A stretch of 33,847 bases of DNA. Origin: JBCCGR01 sp039029195 (lineage in GTDB: Bacteria > Pseudomonadota > Alphaproteobacteria > Rhizobiales > Rhizobiaceae). The DNA is taken from positions 1 through 33,847 of the forward strand of contig JBCCGR010000051.1 in the NCBI GenBank assembly GCA_039029195.1. Direction: 5' to 3'. The translations under genes were made by a program, and so were the position numbers. Numbering within the stretch: the first letter of the stretch is position 1; every line of letters begins with the position of its first letter. Shown piece by piece: positions 14,507-22,778 of the stretch. Below the pieces are notes generated by a model. It searched no databases. It was not told where the DNA came from and saw nothing but the letters and a program-made list of their open reading frames with translations.

Positions 14507-15877
14507 CTACCGCTTCACCACTTCTGGCAAAATGCCCCTTGGCATAAATCGAAGCACCAGGAGCAGGACCAGACCCATCACGAACAGCCGCATATGCTGA
14601 GCACTGTCGATGAGGTGGCTCTTGAGCGCGCTGCCATCTTCCAGACCAGATGTCACAGCGCCCATCAGCCAAGTGCCCGCTGGTTCCGCCTCAATCCACA
14701 TGAACCAGATAAGGAACGCCCCAAGCACTGCTCCCAGATTGTTGCCCGAGCCGCCCACAATCACCATCACCCAGATCAGGAAGGTAAACCGCAGCGGGTT
14801 GTAGGTCCCCGGCGTGAACTGACCATCAAGCGTGGTGAGCATCGCGCCGGCAATCCCAACCACTGCGGATCCCAGCACAAAAATCTGCAAATGGCGTTTG
14901 GTAACATCCTTGCCCATGGCACCGGCGGCAATTTCATTGTCGCGAATTGCCCGCATCATGCGGCCCCAGGGCGAATTGAGCGCAAGCACACAAAGCATCA
15001 GCACAATCAGAAGCACGATGGCGAACAGGCCGGAATAGCAAAGCTTCACGAACAGGCTGGAATTGTTGATCACAAATCCCTGCAAGGCGTCGGCGCGGGC
15101 GTCTCCGGTCAGACCTGCGAGCGCATCAGCGTTCCACCATTCCACCCATTCCAGAAAGCGCGCCGATTCCTGAAGTTCAATTTCATAGGGCACCGGACGT
15201 GGCAGGCCGGTTACGTTTTTCACGCCACGGGTGAGCCAGTCCTCGTTTTTGGCGATGGCAACTATGATTTCCGAAATGCCGAGTGTTGCAATGGCAAGAT
15301 AGTCAGACCGCAGCCCCAGTGCGACCTTACCGACGATCCAGGCCGCACCGGCAGCAAACAAACCACCCACCAGCCATGAGAACAGAATAGGCAAGCCAAG
15401 CCCACCAAGGAATCCGGTTTTTGCCGCGTTCACCGCTTCAATCGCCTCCACTGCCGGATCATAAAAACGGCGAATGAGAATGAACCCGGCCGCGATGACT
15501 ATAATGGACAACAGTCCACGCAGATTTGACCGTGGCAGGAAGCGACGCACCCCAACCATGGCAAGCACAGTCAGAAGCACCATGCCACCAGCAACAAGAA
15601 GATTGGCACCACCGGCCGCCCAGGCATCTTTGACAGGTGGCATGGAAACCAGCACCGCCGCGACACCACCAAGGGCCGCAAAGCCCATGATCCCCACATT
15701 GAAGAGACCCGCATAGCCCCACTGGATGTTCACACCCAGCGCCATGACGGCAGAAATCATGCACAGATTGATGATCGCCAGAGCTACAGACCAGCTTTGG
15801 GTAAAGCCGACACCCGAAATCAATGCACCGACGATGATGAAAGCGACCAGCGCGCGAAGGGAAGGATTGGCCAACAT
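14507..15877 (-). CDS. livM: Branched-chain amino-acid ABC transporter permease LivM
   Basis: This 456-residue inner-membrane permease is slightly longer than E. coli LivM (425). It has about ten hydrophobic segments and the LivM-type coupling loop SPWGRMMRAIRDNEIAAGAM, which contacts the ATPase. A variable insertion at about 230-275 carries charged residues. It forms the translocation channel with LivH and imports substrate delivered by a LivK-type protein. It is last in the operon; its ATG overlaps the livH stop (TAATG), so translation is coupled. A hairpin follows its stop. Confidence 0.93.
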   Translation of the reverse strand: MLANPSLRALVAFIIVGALISGVGFTQSWSVALAIINLCMISAVMALGVNIQWGYAGLFNVGIMGFAALGGVAAVLVSMPPVKDAWAAGGANLLVAGGMVLLTVLAMVGVRRFLPRSNLRGLLSIIVIAAGFILIRRFYDPAVEAIEAVNAAKTGFLGGLGLPILFSWLVGGLFAAGAAWIVGKVALGLRSDYLAIATLGISEIIVAIAKNEDWLTRGVKNVTGLPRPVPYEIELQESARFLEWVEWWNADALAGLTGDARADALQGFVINNSSLFVKLCYSGLFAIVLLIVLMLCVLALNSPWGRMMRAIRDNEIAAGAMGKDVTKRHLQIFVLGSAVVGIAGAMLTTLDGQFTPGTYNPLRFTFLIWVMVIVGGSGNNLGAVLGAFLIWFMWIEAEPAGTWLMGAVTSGLEDGSALKSHLIDSAQHMRLFVMGLVLLLVLRFMPRGILPEVVKR

Positions 15878-16899
15878 TAAAACACCCTCCCTTTGAAGAT
15901 GCCGGTCGGTCGCACGAGCAGCACGAGAACCAGAATGATGAAGCTGACGGCGAACTTGTAGTCGGTAGACAGAAGCTGCATCAGCCCCTCCGGCGCCCAG
16001 TTTTCAGGCACAAGATAGATGAGAAACTTCTTGTATGCGTAGGTGACCGTGACTTCCGAAAAGGCGATCAGATAACCACCGGCAATTGCCCCCATGGGCT
16101 GGCCGATGCCGCCCACAATTGCAGCAGCAAAAATCGGCAGCAAAAGCTGGAAATAGGTGAAAGGCTTGAAGCTTTTGTCGAGCCCGTAGAGCACGCCGGC
16201 AATGGTCGCGAGCGCCGCGGCGATGATCCATGTCACCATCACGACCTTGTTGGGATCGATGCCCGACAGCAGCGCCAGATCCTCATTGTCGCTGAAGGCG
16301 CGCATGGCCTTGCCGGTCTTGGTCTTCTGCAAAAACCAGAACAGAGCAATCACCAGCACAATGGCGATGACCAGGGTAAGTCCCTGTGACGTGCGGATGG
16401 CAAGCCCTTCGTCGAGGCCAGTCATCTCGCGGAACGCCCGCGCCTTGATGATAAACCGTTCACCATCAAAAAACCGCTGATCCGACGTTCCGATCACAAA
16501 GCGCACGATGCCGTTCATCATGAACATGACGCCGACTGACGCCATCACGAAGATGATCGGAGCGGCCTTTACTTTGCGATAGTAGCGATAAACCAGCCGG
16601 TCTGTGCCAAGGCACATGAGGGCTGCTGCGGCAATGCCAAACGGCAAGGCAAGCAAAGCCGTCGGCAACACACCAAGACCAATCCCCCAGGACTGGAACA
16701 GCCAGGTGACAAGGATCGTGATCATCGTGCCAAAGGCCATCATGTCGCCATGGGCGAAGTTTGCAAACCGTAGAATACCGAACACCAGCGTGACGCCCAG
16801 CGCCCCTAGGGCGAGCTGTGAACCATACGCAAGACCCGGAACGACAACGAAGTTGGAGAACAACACCAAAGCGTTGAGAATGTCTGTGAACTCGCCCAT
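15877..16899 (-). CDS. livH: Branched-chain amino-acid ABC transporter permease LivH
   Basis: This 340-residue permease has about eight membrane helices. It carries the LivH signature GILRFANFAHGDMMAFG near the N-terminus and the EAA-like loop KTGKAMRAFSDNEDLALLSG, which docks with the ATPases. Later it has GGIGQPMGAIAGGYLIAFSE, typical of the family. The ATG at 16899 has GGGAGG within the end of livF, two bases separate the genes, and the next gene overlaps by one base. It is the partner of LivM in the inner membrane. Confidence 0.94.
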   Translation of the reverse strand: MGEFTDILNALVLFSNFVVVPGLAYGSQLALGALGVTLVFGILRFANFAHGDMMAFGTMITILVTWLFQSWGIGLGVLPTALLALPFGIAAAALMCLGTDRLVYRYYRKVKAAPIIFVMASVGVMFMMNGIVRFVIGTSDQRFFDGERFIIKARAFREMTGLDEGLAIRTSQGLTLVIAIVLVIALFWFLQKTKTGKAMRAFSDNEDLALLSGIDPNKVVMVTWIIAAALATIAGVLYGLDKSFKPFTYFQLLLPIFAAAIVGGIGQPMGAIAGGYLIAFSEVTVTYAYKKFLIYLVPENWAPEGLMQLLSTDYKFAVSFIILVLVLLVRPTGIFKGRVF

Positions 16900-16901
16900 T
16901 T

Positions 16902-17603
16902 CTAACCTCCCAGAAATGAGCGGCGCACTTCCGCATCACCCAAAAGTTCCTGGCCTGTACCTGTGTGCCGGTTTTCGCCGGTCACCAGCACATAGCCGCG
17001 ATCGGCAATCTCCAGCGCCTGACGGGCATTTTGTTCGACCATCAAAACCGCAATCCCCGTATTGCGCACTTCCAGAATACGGTCGAACAGTTCGTCCATC
17101 ACGATGGGAGAAACACCAGCCGTTGGTTCATCCAGCATGAGGACCGTGGGCTGGGTCATCAGCGCCCGCCCCACGGCAACCTGCTGCCGCTGACCGCCGG
17201 AAAGTTCGCCCGCTGCCTGACGTCGTTTTTCTTTCAGGATCGGGAACAGATCGAAAATCTGCTCAATCGTGCCCGTGAAATCGTCGTCCCGGAGGTAGGC
17301 GCCCATCTCCAGATTTTCTTCCACTGTCATGCCTGTGAAGACATTGCTCGTCTGGGGCACGAAGGCGATGCCTTCGGCAACCCGGTCCTGCGGCGAAAGA
17401 TTGGTTATGTCTTTGCCGTCAATGGTAACAGCCCCTTCGCGCAGATTGATCATGCCGAGCATAGCTTTCATCGCGGTGGATTTTCCGGCCCCGTTGGGTC
17501 CAACGACTACCGCTATCTCGCCCTTGTTCACACCGACCGTGCAACTGTGCAGGATATCCACCCCGCCATAGCCGCCGGTCATGTCCCTGCCTTCGAGAAA
17601 CAT
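16902..17603 (-). CDS. livF: Branched-chain amino-acid ABC transporter ATPase LivF
   Basis: This 233-residue ABC ATPase has Walker A GPNGAGKSTAMKA, Q-loop VPQTSNVF, signature LSGGQRQQVAVGRAL, Walker B VLMLDEPTAGVSP and H-loop-region MVEQNARQALEIAD. The latter, together with the short length, is typical of LivF rather than LivG. It powers import at the cytoplasmic face as one of two paired ATPases. Its ATG overlaps the livG stop by one base (TGATG). The order livG-livF-livH-livM differs from the E. coli order livH-livM-livG-livF. Confidence 0.95.
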   Translation of the reverse strand: MFLEGRDMTGGYGGVDILHSCTVGVNKGEIAVVVGPNGAGKSTAMKAMLGMINLREGAVTIDGKDITNLSPQDRVAEGIAFVPQTSNVFTGMTVEENLEMGAYLRDDDFTGTIEQIFDLFPILKEKRRQAAGELSGGQRQQVAVGRALMTQPTVLMLDEPTAGVSPIVMDELFDRILEVRNTGIAVLMVEQNARQALEIADRGYVLVTGENRHTGTGQELLGDAEVRRSFLGG

Positions 17604-18397
17604 CAGCCGGCCCCTCCGCTCGTAGGCATGGCTTTGTTCTTCAGCCCACGTCCCAGATAGGCCTCGATCACCTCTTCATTGTTGCGGACCTCGTCTGCGG
17701 TGCCTTCAGCGAGCACCGCCCCTTCCGCCATCACAATGACCGGATCGCAAAGCTTGGAGATGAAATCCATATCATGCTCGATCATGCAGAACGTGTAGCC
17801 CCGCTCTTGATTGAGTCGGACGATCGCGTCGCCGATCTCGTTCAGCAGCGTGCGGTTCACGCCGGCCCCCACCTCGTCAAGAAGCACAACCTTTGCATCG
17901 ACCATCATGGTGCGGCCAAGCTCAAGAAGCTTTTTTTGGCCACCTGACAGATTGCCAGCAACCTCGTGGGCTATGTGGCTCAGATTGAGAAAATCGATCA
18001 CATCCTGCGCCTTGGCCCGGAGCGCCTCTTCTTCCGCGCGCACTGCAGACCGGCGAAACCAGGCATTGATGAGTTGCTCGCCCATCTGGTTGGGCCCGAC
18101 CATCATCAGGTTTTCAACAACGGTCAGATGCGTAAATTCGTGCGCGATCTGAAAGGTGCGCAGCAGGCCTTTATGAAAAAGCTGGTGTGGCTTCAGCCCG
18201 GTGATGTCATCACCATCCAGCAGCACCCGTCCCATTGTTGGTTCGTAGAGACCGGCAATGATGTTGAAGAGTGTGGTCTTTCCAGCCCCATTCGGCCCGA
18301 TCAGCCCTGTGATTGATCCATCTTCAATCGTCAGTGTCGCCCCATCGACGGCTTTCAACCCGCCAAAATACTTGGACACATCATCCACCTGGATCAT
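17603..18397 (-). CDS. livG: Branched-chain amino-acid ABC transporter ATPase LivG
   Basis: This 264-residue ABC ATPase is the first gene of the liv operon. It has Walker A GPNGAGKTTLFNI, signature LSGGQKKLLELGRTM and switch region MIEHDMDFISKLCDPVIVM. Its Walker B reads VVLLDEVGAGVN: the usual Pro after the catalytic Glu is Val, while the catalytic Asp-Glu pair is intact. The C-terminal extension EAYLGRGLK is LivG-like. The ATG at 18397 has GAGGGGAG about 11 bases upstream. The 166-base gap before it must hold the operon promoter, but no clear hexamers could be picked. Confidence 0.94.
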   Translation of the reverse strand: MIQVDDVSKYFGGLKAVDGATLTIEDGSITGLIGPNGAGKTTLFNIIAGLYEPTMGRVLLDGDDITGLKPHQLFHKGLLRTFQIAHEFTHLTVVENLMMVGPNQMGEQLINAWFRRSAVRAEEEALRAKAQDVIDFLNLSHIAHEVAGNLSGGQKKLLELGRTMMVDAKVVLLDEVGAGVNRTLLNEIGDAIVRLNQERGYTFCMIEHDMDFISKLCDPVIVMAEGAVLAEGTADEVRNNEEVIEAYLGRGLKNKAMPTSGGAG

Positions 18398-18444
18398 GTG
18401 AGAACGCTCCCCTCGCGGCTCGAAAACATACTGAGCCCCGCATT

Positions 18445-18460
18445 ACCCGGTGATCCGGGT
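18445..18460. repeat. Short perfect hairpin upstream of livG
   Basis: ACCCGG (18445-18450) and CCGGGT (18455-18460) flank a TGAT loop in the gap between the hydratase-like gene and livG. No T-run follows on either strand, so it is not a standard terminator. It may be an operator or part of the livG leader. Apart from this hairpin, 18398-18563 shows no gene. Confidence 0.35.
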
Positions 18461-18563
18461 GTCATTATCATTGAATTTGGGTGTGCCGCGATGTCAGTCG
18501 GCGGTCAAGCGATAGTTTGAACCCGATCGTCCAATCTGTGGGAACTTCGCTGCGTTGTGTGTC

Positions 18564-19403
18564 TCAGGCAACGATTGCGGTCGCGTCCATTCCAAGCCGA
18601 TTATCGTTCTTGGAAGCCCAGAGCTTCATTTCACCGTCACCATTTGGCGCATTGGCATTGAGCTGTAGCTTGTCGCCAACGAAGGTGGGTGCAACCGCAC
18701 GAAAATTGAATTGCTTGACGTTCAGATCAGGAGCCTGACGGGACAGGTTTTCCAAAATGAGCGTCGCAATCAACGGACCGTGCACGATGAGCTGCGGATA
18801 GTTTTCCTCGTCGTGCACATATGGCAGATCGTAATGAATCCGGTGGCTGTTGAAGGTGAGCGCTGAATAGCGAAACAGCAGAACAGGATCGGGTTCCAAT
18901 TCCCAGACCATCTCTCCGGGTTCAACCTCTTTGGGCTCCACCGGCGCAGCACCCGGTGGAGGAGCATCACGATAAACGATGTCGTGCTCGTCCCGAATAA
19001 GAACTGCGCCTTCGTGGCTGATTTCGTGCCGGACCGTTACAAAAACCAACGCACCCTGCCGACCCTGCTTTTCGGTCACCGACAGAATCTCGGATCGTTT
19101 TTCGATATCCACACCCACCGGCAAATCGTTAAGGAATTCGATGCGACTGCCGGCCCACATTCGCCGTGGCAGATCATGAATCGGTGGCAGAAAACCACCG
19201 CGCTTCGGGTGACCGTCTGGTCCCACCTGATCCATAGGGTCTTCCGGCAGAAAGCACAGCCAGTGTGCCAGGTGCGGCGCGGCGTCACCCTTGTTCCAGT
19301 CGCGCTGATCGCGCCACAACGTTGCATCGAACCGCCGCAAAACCGATGGCATGAGAACGTCCTGGGAGATCTGGGTGTTGCCAATCCAGTCTTGCGGGTT
19401 CAT
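18564..19403 (-). CDS. Hot-dog-fold acyl-CoA hydratase, MaoC/HTD2-like
   Basis: This 279-residue protein resembles the FAS1-like dehydratase/mesaconyl-C4-CoA hydratase group, a double hot-dog fold. The N-terminal half (about 1-150) is the MaoC-N type, with GGFLPPIHDLPRRMWAGSR. The C-terminal half has the hydratase-type motif FNSHRIHYDLPYV, with H187 and H190, followed by YPQLIVHGPLIATLIL, the conserved 'P.L.VHGP' segment. Such enzymes add or remove water on enoyl- or mesaconyl-CoA thioesters in the cytosol. The exact substrate cannot be read from sequence, and no other genes of a CoA pathway are adjacent. It starts 12 bases after the cfa stop with AGGA upstream, so it is probably cotranscribed with cfa. 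Confidence 0.85.
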   Translation of the reverse strand: MNPQDWIGNTQISQDVLMPSVLRRFDATLWRDQRDWNKGDAAPHLAHWLCFLPEDPMDQVGPDGHPKRGGFLPPIHDLPRRMWAGSRIEFLNDLPVGVDIEKRSEILSVTEKQGRQGALVFVTVRHEISHEGAVLIRDEHDIVYRDAPPPGAAPVEPKEVEPGEMVWELEPDPVLLFRYSALTFNSHRIHYDLPYVHDEENYPQLIVHGPLIATLILENLSRQAPDLNVKQFNFRAVAPTFVGDKLQLNANAPNGDGEMKLWASKNDNRLGMDATAIVA

Positions 19404-19415
19404 TGCGCATTCGTC

Positions 19416-20615
19416 CTAGTTGGTCTGATAAAGATAGTTGCGGCTGAGCGGTACAGCGTCGGCCTCTCGCCCAAGTTGGATCTGAACTACATTGGACGAG
19501 CCGCAGAGGAAAGAGGCTTCACAGGAAGCCAGATAGAATTCCCACATGCGGGCAAAACGCTCGTCATAAATTTCAACTGCCCGGTCCCGATTTGCCATAA
19601 ACCGCTCGCGCCAGGCGCGCAGTGTATAGCCATAGTGGAAACGCCAGACTTCGCAGTCGAGAATCCACAGGCCGGAAAGTTCAACCGCTGCTGCGATTTC
19701 CGAAATCGCCGGAGAGTAACCGCCGGGGAAGATATACTTCCGCAAAAACGGGCCGGTGATGCCAGGAGGAGTTTTCGCGCTTATGGAATGAATCAGCGCA
19801 ACACCCTTTGATTTCAACATGTTGCGCACCGCCGTGAAGTAATCTTTCAGGTGCACAACACCCACATGTTCAAGCATTCCAACCGACACGATGCGGTCGA
19901 ACGTCCGGTTCAGCTCCCGGTAGTCGCGGATAACAATTTCGACCTGCCCTTCAAGCCCCTCAGCCTTGACTCGCTCACGTGCGATGCGCGCCTGATGTTC
20001 CGAAAGCGTGATACCAGTCACCCGTGCATCACGATCTTTGGCGAGATAAATCGCAAGCCCGCCCCAGCCGCAACCGATGTCGAGCACGGTGTTCCCTGGC
20101 TTGAGGCACAGTTTCCTGGCAATGTGATCCTTCTTTGCCTCCTGCGCTTCCTCCAGCGTTTCAGTACCGGTTGGAAAATAGGCACAGGAATATTGCTTGT
20201 CGTCGTCCAGAAACAGATCAAACAGATCATCGCCCAGATCGTAGTGGTGTTTTACATTCTGCCGCGAGCGGGCGATGGGATTGTGCTGCTGCAACCGGCG
20301 CGCCTTCCGCATCACAGAATTCAGCAACATTTGGACGGGTGTCAGGTCGAACTTGTCTTTGTTTTTGAAGAACAGGCACACCAGATCGTAGACATCGCCT
20401 TCCACGATCTCCAGCCCACCGTCCATGAAGGCTTCCGCGGCTTTCAGCTCAGGATTAAGCGCAATTTTCCAATCCAGCGACGGGTCATTAATCTTCACGA
20501 CCGCCGAAGGCTGGTCATCAGGATTGCCCGTCTTGTGTACCGTCCCGTCAGGTCCGATGAGCGTTATTGACCCGTTCCTGAGGGCTTTGTTCAGCAGTTT
20601 TGGTAGGAACTTCAT
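19416..20615 (-). CDS. cfa: Cyclopropane-fatty-acyl-phospholipid synthase
   Basis: This 399-residue SAM-dependent enzyme converts cis double bonds of membrane phospholipid acyl chains into cyclopropane rings. The N-terminal lipid-binding region is at about 1-110. The active-site stretch VKHHYDLGDDLFDLFLDDD is at 121-139, and the SAM-binding motif I VLDIGCGWGGLAIYLA at 177-192. VGMLEHVG follows. The C-terminal YGYTLRAWRERFM and 'YLASCEASF' segments are also typical of the family. The length is normal. The ATG at 20615 has a weak ribosome site. A promoter candidate lies about 110-135 bases upstream. In rhizobia such genes respond to acid and stationary phase. Its downstream neighbour is the hydratase-like gene. 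Confidence 0.94.
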   Translation of the reverse strand: MKFLPKLLNKALRNGSITLIGPDGTVHKTGNPDDQPSAVVKINDPSLDWKIALNPELKAAEAFMDGGLEIVEGDVYDLVCLFFKNKDKFDLTPVQMLLNSVMRKARRLQQHNPIARSRQNVKHHYDLGDDLFDLFLDDDKQYSCAYFPTGTETLEEAQEAKKDHIARKLCLKPGNTVLDIGCGWGGLAIYLAKDRDARVTGITLSEHQARIARERVKAEGLEGQVEIVIRDYRELNRTFDRIVSVGMLEHVGVVHLKDYFTAVRNMLKSKGVALIHSISAKTPPGITGPFLRKYIFPGGYSPAISEIAAAVELSGLWILDCEVWRFHYGYTLRAWRERFMANRDRAVEIYDERFARMWEFYLASCEASFLCGSSNVVQIQLGREADAVPLSRNYLYQTN

Positions 20616-20722
20616 ATCGACCGATCGTCAGTCACATTCTGGACGATCCCTGCGTTCATTTCCCCTTATGCGCCCTTGTTTGCTGGGCGTTGTGCGCAAT
20701 CGATGCACCCTATCAAAGGCAG

Positions 20723-20750
20723 ATTTTAACGAAAAAGTCCAATTGACCAA
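20723..20750 (-). promoter_or_regulatory. Candidate sigma-70-type promoter for cfa
   Basis: On the minus strand TTGGTC (20750-20745) and TAAAAT (20728-20723) are separated by 16 bases. The -10 matches five of six consensus positions, the -35 three of six. Transcription from here would give a leader of about 100 bases before the cfa ATG. No intrinsic terminator for glgX was seen in the same gap, so read-through from the glycogen operon is also possible. Confidence 0.35.
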
Positions 20751-20780
20751 CCGATTGACGGCGGACCAGGGCGCGTAAGA

Positions 20781-22778
20781 CTACAGCCGCTTTACTTCCG
20801 CAAGAACAGAAACAGAGCGAGCAGGGACACGGCATTCGCTCTCGCTGGTCATCATTGTGGTGGCTTCTGGAAGCTCAAGCAAAGACCAAAACCACCCGTC
20901 CCGCTTGGGAAGGTGAAAGCCCACATCCTGTCGACCTCGATTGAACAAAACCGCGAGCCTCGCACCGCGATTGTTCAGGATCATGGAGAACGCGTTGAGT
21001 TCCTCACCTTCCCAATCCGCGACAGTGAGCGTGTGTCCGTGGGGACTGTGCCAGCCAAGATCAGGAGGCCCACTTTGCCCGTCATTTCCGTTGAACAGAA
21101 CCTGCTCGCGAAGAACGGGAAACCGGTTTCGCAATCGCGAAAGCGCAGCAACAAAGGCTTCAAGCGACTGATCCCGGTTTGCCCAATCGAGCCAGGTGAT
21201 ATCATTGTCCTGCGCATAGGCATTGTTGTTGCCTCGTTGGCTGCGCCCGAATTCATCGCCCGCCGTCAGCATCGGCGTTCCACGCGACAGAAAGAGGCTT
21301 GCAAGCATTGAACGAATGTCGCTTGTTCGCGCGGCAATCACACCCTCGTCACTCGGGGGTCCTTCCACGCCATTGTTCCAGGAGAAATTCTCATTGTGGC
21401 CGTCGCGGTTACCTTCTCCGTTCGCTTCATTGTGCTTTTGAGAAAAGGACACCGTATCGCGCAGGGCGAAACCGTCATGCGCGGCGAGAAAATTCACACT
21501 TCTGGTTGTGTGGATCTTTCCCGGCTGGCTATCCCGCTTGAACACATCAGATGAACCCGCCAACCGGGTGGCAAAGTCCCTGTGTGCGCCGGTATCACCG
21601 CGCCAGAACTGTCGCACATCGTCCCGGTAGCGATCATTCCACTCCATGAAGGAATGCGGAAAGTTGCCAAGCTGGTAGCCGTTGGGACCAATGTCCCAGG
21701 GTTCTGCAATCAACACACGATCACTCAGAACCGGATCCGCCTCAATCGCCGCGAACAACGGTGCTGTGGGGTCGAAGCCGACACCCGTCCGACCCAAAAT
21801 GGGTGCCAAATCAAAGCGGAATCCGTCGATCCCGGCCTGTTCCACAAAGTGGCGAAGGCTATCGATGATCATCGTCACGACCTGCGGATGCGCACAATCA
21901 ACCGTGTTGCCACAGCCGGTATCGTTTACAAGCTCCGCAGGCCGACCGTGGTGACGATAATAGTGCGCATTATCGAGCCCGCGAAAACAAAGCGTGGGGC
22001 CAAACTGATCACTTTCGCCGGTGTGATTGAAAACGACGTCAAGGATCACGCCAATTCCGTCGTCGTGGAGCCGCTTAACCGTCTGCCTCAGTTCCGCAAC
22101 ACCGCCGGGCGCCAGTCTCGGATCCAGCGCAAAAAAGTTGACCGGATTGTATCCCCAGCCATTGCGGAGGCCGAGCGGGGCAAGATGACGTTCGTCTATC
22201 CAATCCGTTATCGGCATGAGTTCCACTGCACCCACACCGAGCCGCTTGAGATGATTGACAATCGCGGGATGGCCAAGTGCGGCCACCGTTCCCTTGCTGT
22301 CTCCGGGCACATCGGGATGATTGATGGTGAATGCCTTCACAGGTACTTCGTAGATAAGGTCGCCGGGTGCAAATACGGGTGGCGTTTTGGCGGAAGTCGT
22401 TTTGCGCTCCCGCACCACGGATTTTGGCACGAGATAGGCCGTGTCATTGCCCGTGTCGGGTCCGAGCGCCAGCGCGGGGTGCCACTCAAACGGGCGATCA
22501 ATCTCGACGGCATAAGGGTCAATCAGCAGCTTGTGGGGGTCGAACCGATGCCCGCTTTCAGGATCGAAAGGACCATGGGCGCGAAAACCATATCGCGCGC
22601 CATCACCCACATCGTGCGCGAAAACACGGTGCCAACCGTCGCCCGATGCGAGCATATCCAGCCGCTGCTCACCTTCGCTTTCATCGAACAGGCAAAGTTC
22701 CACGCGTTCAGCGTTTTCTGACCAAACAGAAAACCACGTGGCGCCATCGCTGACGACCGCGCCGGGCTCGGGCAGCAT
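20781..22778 (-). CDS. glgX: Glycogen debranching enzyme GlgX
   Basis: This 665-residue GH13 isoamylase-type enzyme hydrolyses the alpha-1,6 linkages of limit dextrin left by glycogen phosphorylase. The N-terminal CBM48-like region covers about 1-100. The catalytic barrel follows, with VILDVVFNHTGES, the nucleophile Asp in GFRFDLAPIL, the acid/base Glu in LIAEPWDIGPNGYQLG and the third carboxylate in FLAAHDGFALRDTVSF. The length is close to E. coli GlgX (657). Its ATG overlaps the pgm stop (TGATG), making it the last gene of the glycogen operon. A treX-like isoamylase is the alternative name; context favours GlgX. Confidence 0.95.
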   Translation of the reverse strand: MLPEPGAVVSDGATWFSVWSENAERVELCLFDESEGEQRLDMLASGDGWHRVFAHDVGDGARYGFRAHGPFDPESGHRFDPHKLLIDPYAVEIDRPFEWHPALALGPDTGNDTAYLVPKSVVRERKTTSAKTPPVFAPGDLIYEVPVKAFTINHPDVPGDSKGTVAALGHPAIVNHLKRLGVGAVELMPITDWIDERHLAPLGLRNGWGYNPVNFFALDPRLAPGGVAELRQTVKRLHDDGIGVILDVVFNHTGESDQFGPTLCFRGLDNAHYYRHHGRPAELVNDTGCGNTVDCAHPQVVTMIIDSLRHFVEQAGIDGFRFDLAPILGRTGVGFDPTAPLFAAIEADPVLSDRVLIAEPWDIGPNGYQLGNFPHSFMEWNDRYRDDVRQFWRGDTGAHRDFATRLAGSSDVFKRDSQPGKIHTTRSVNFLAAHDGFALRDTVSFSQKHNEANGEGNRDGHNENFSWNNGVEGPPSDEGVIAARTSDIRSMLASLFLSRGTPMLTAGDEFGRSQRGNNNAYAQDNDITWLDWANRDQSLEAFVAALSRLRNRFPVLREQVLFNGNDGQSGPPDLGWHSPHGHTLTVADWEGEELNAFSMILNNRGARLAVLFNRGRQDVGFHLPKRDGWFWSLLELPEATTMMTSESECRVPARSVSVLAEVKRL

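Noticed and set aside
14426..15379. Plus-strand open frame of 317 codons opposite livM
   Set aside because: The translation is rich in His, Gln and Pro without domain character, and it is the mirror image of a membrane-protein gene.
18445..18460. Intrinsic terminator after the hydratase-like gene
   Set aside because: The six-base-pair hairpin has no T-run on either strand and lies over 100 bases from the stop.
21582..22721. Long plus-strand open frame (379 codons) opposite glgX
   Set aside because: It lies wholly antisense to a well-supported GH13 enzyme, its translation has no recognisable domain, and long antisense frames are expected in GC-rich DNA.
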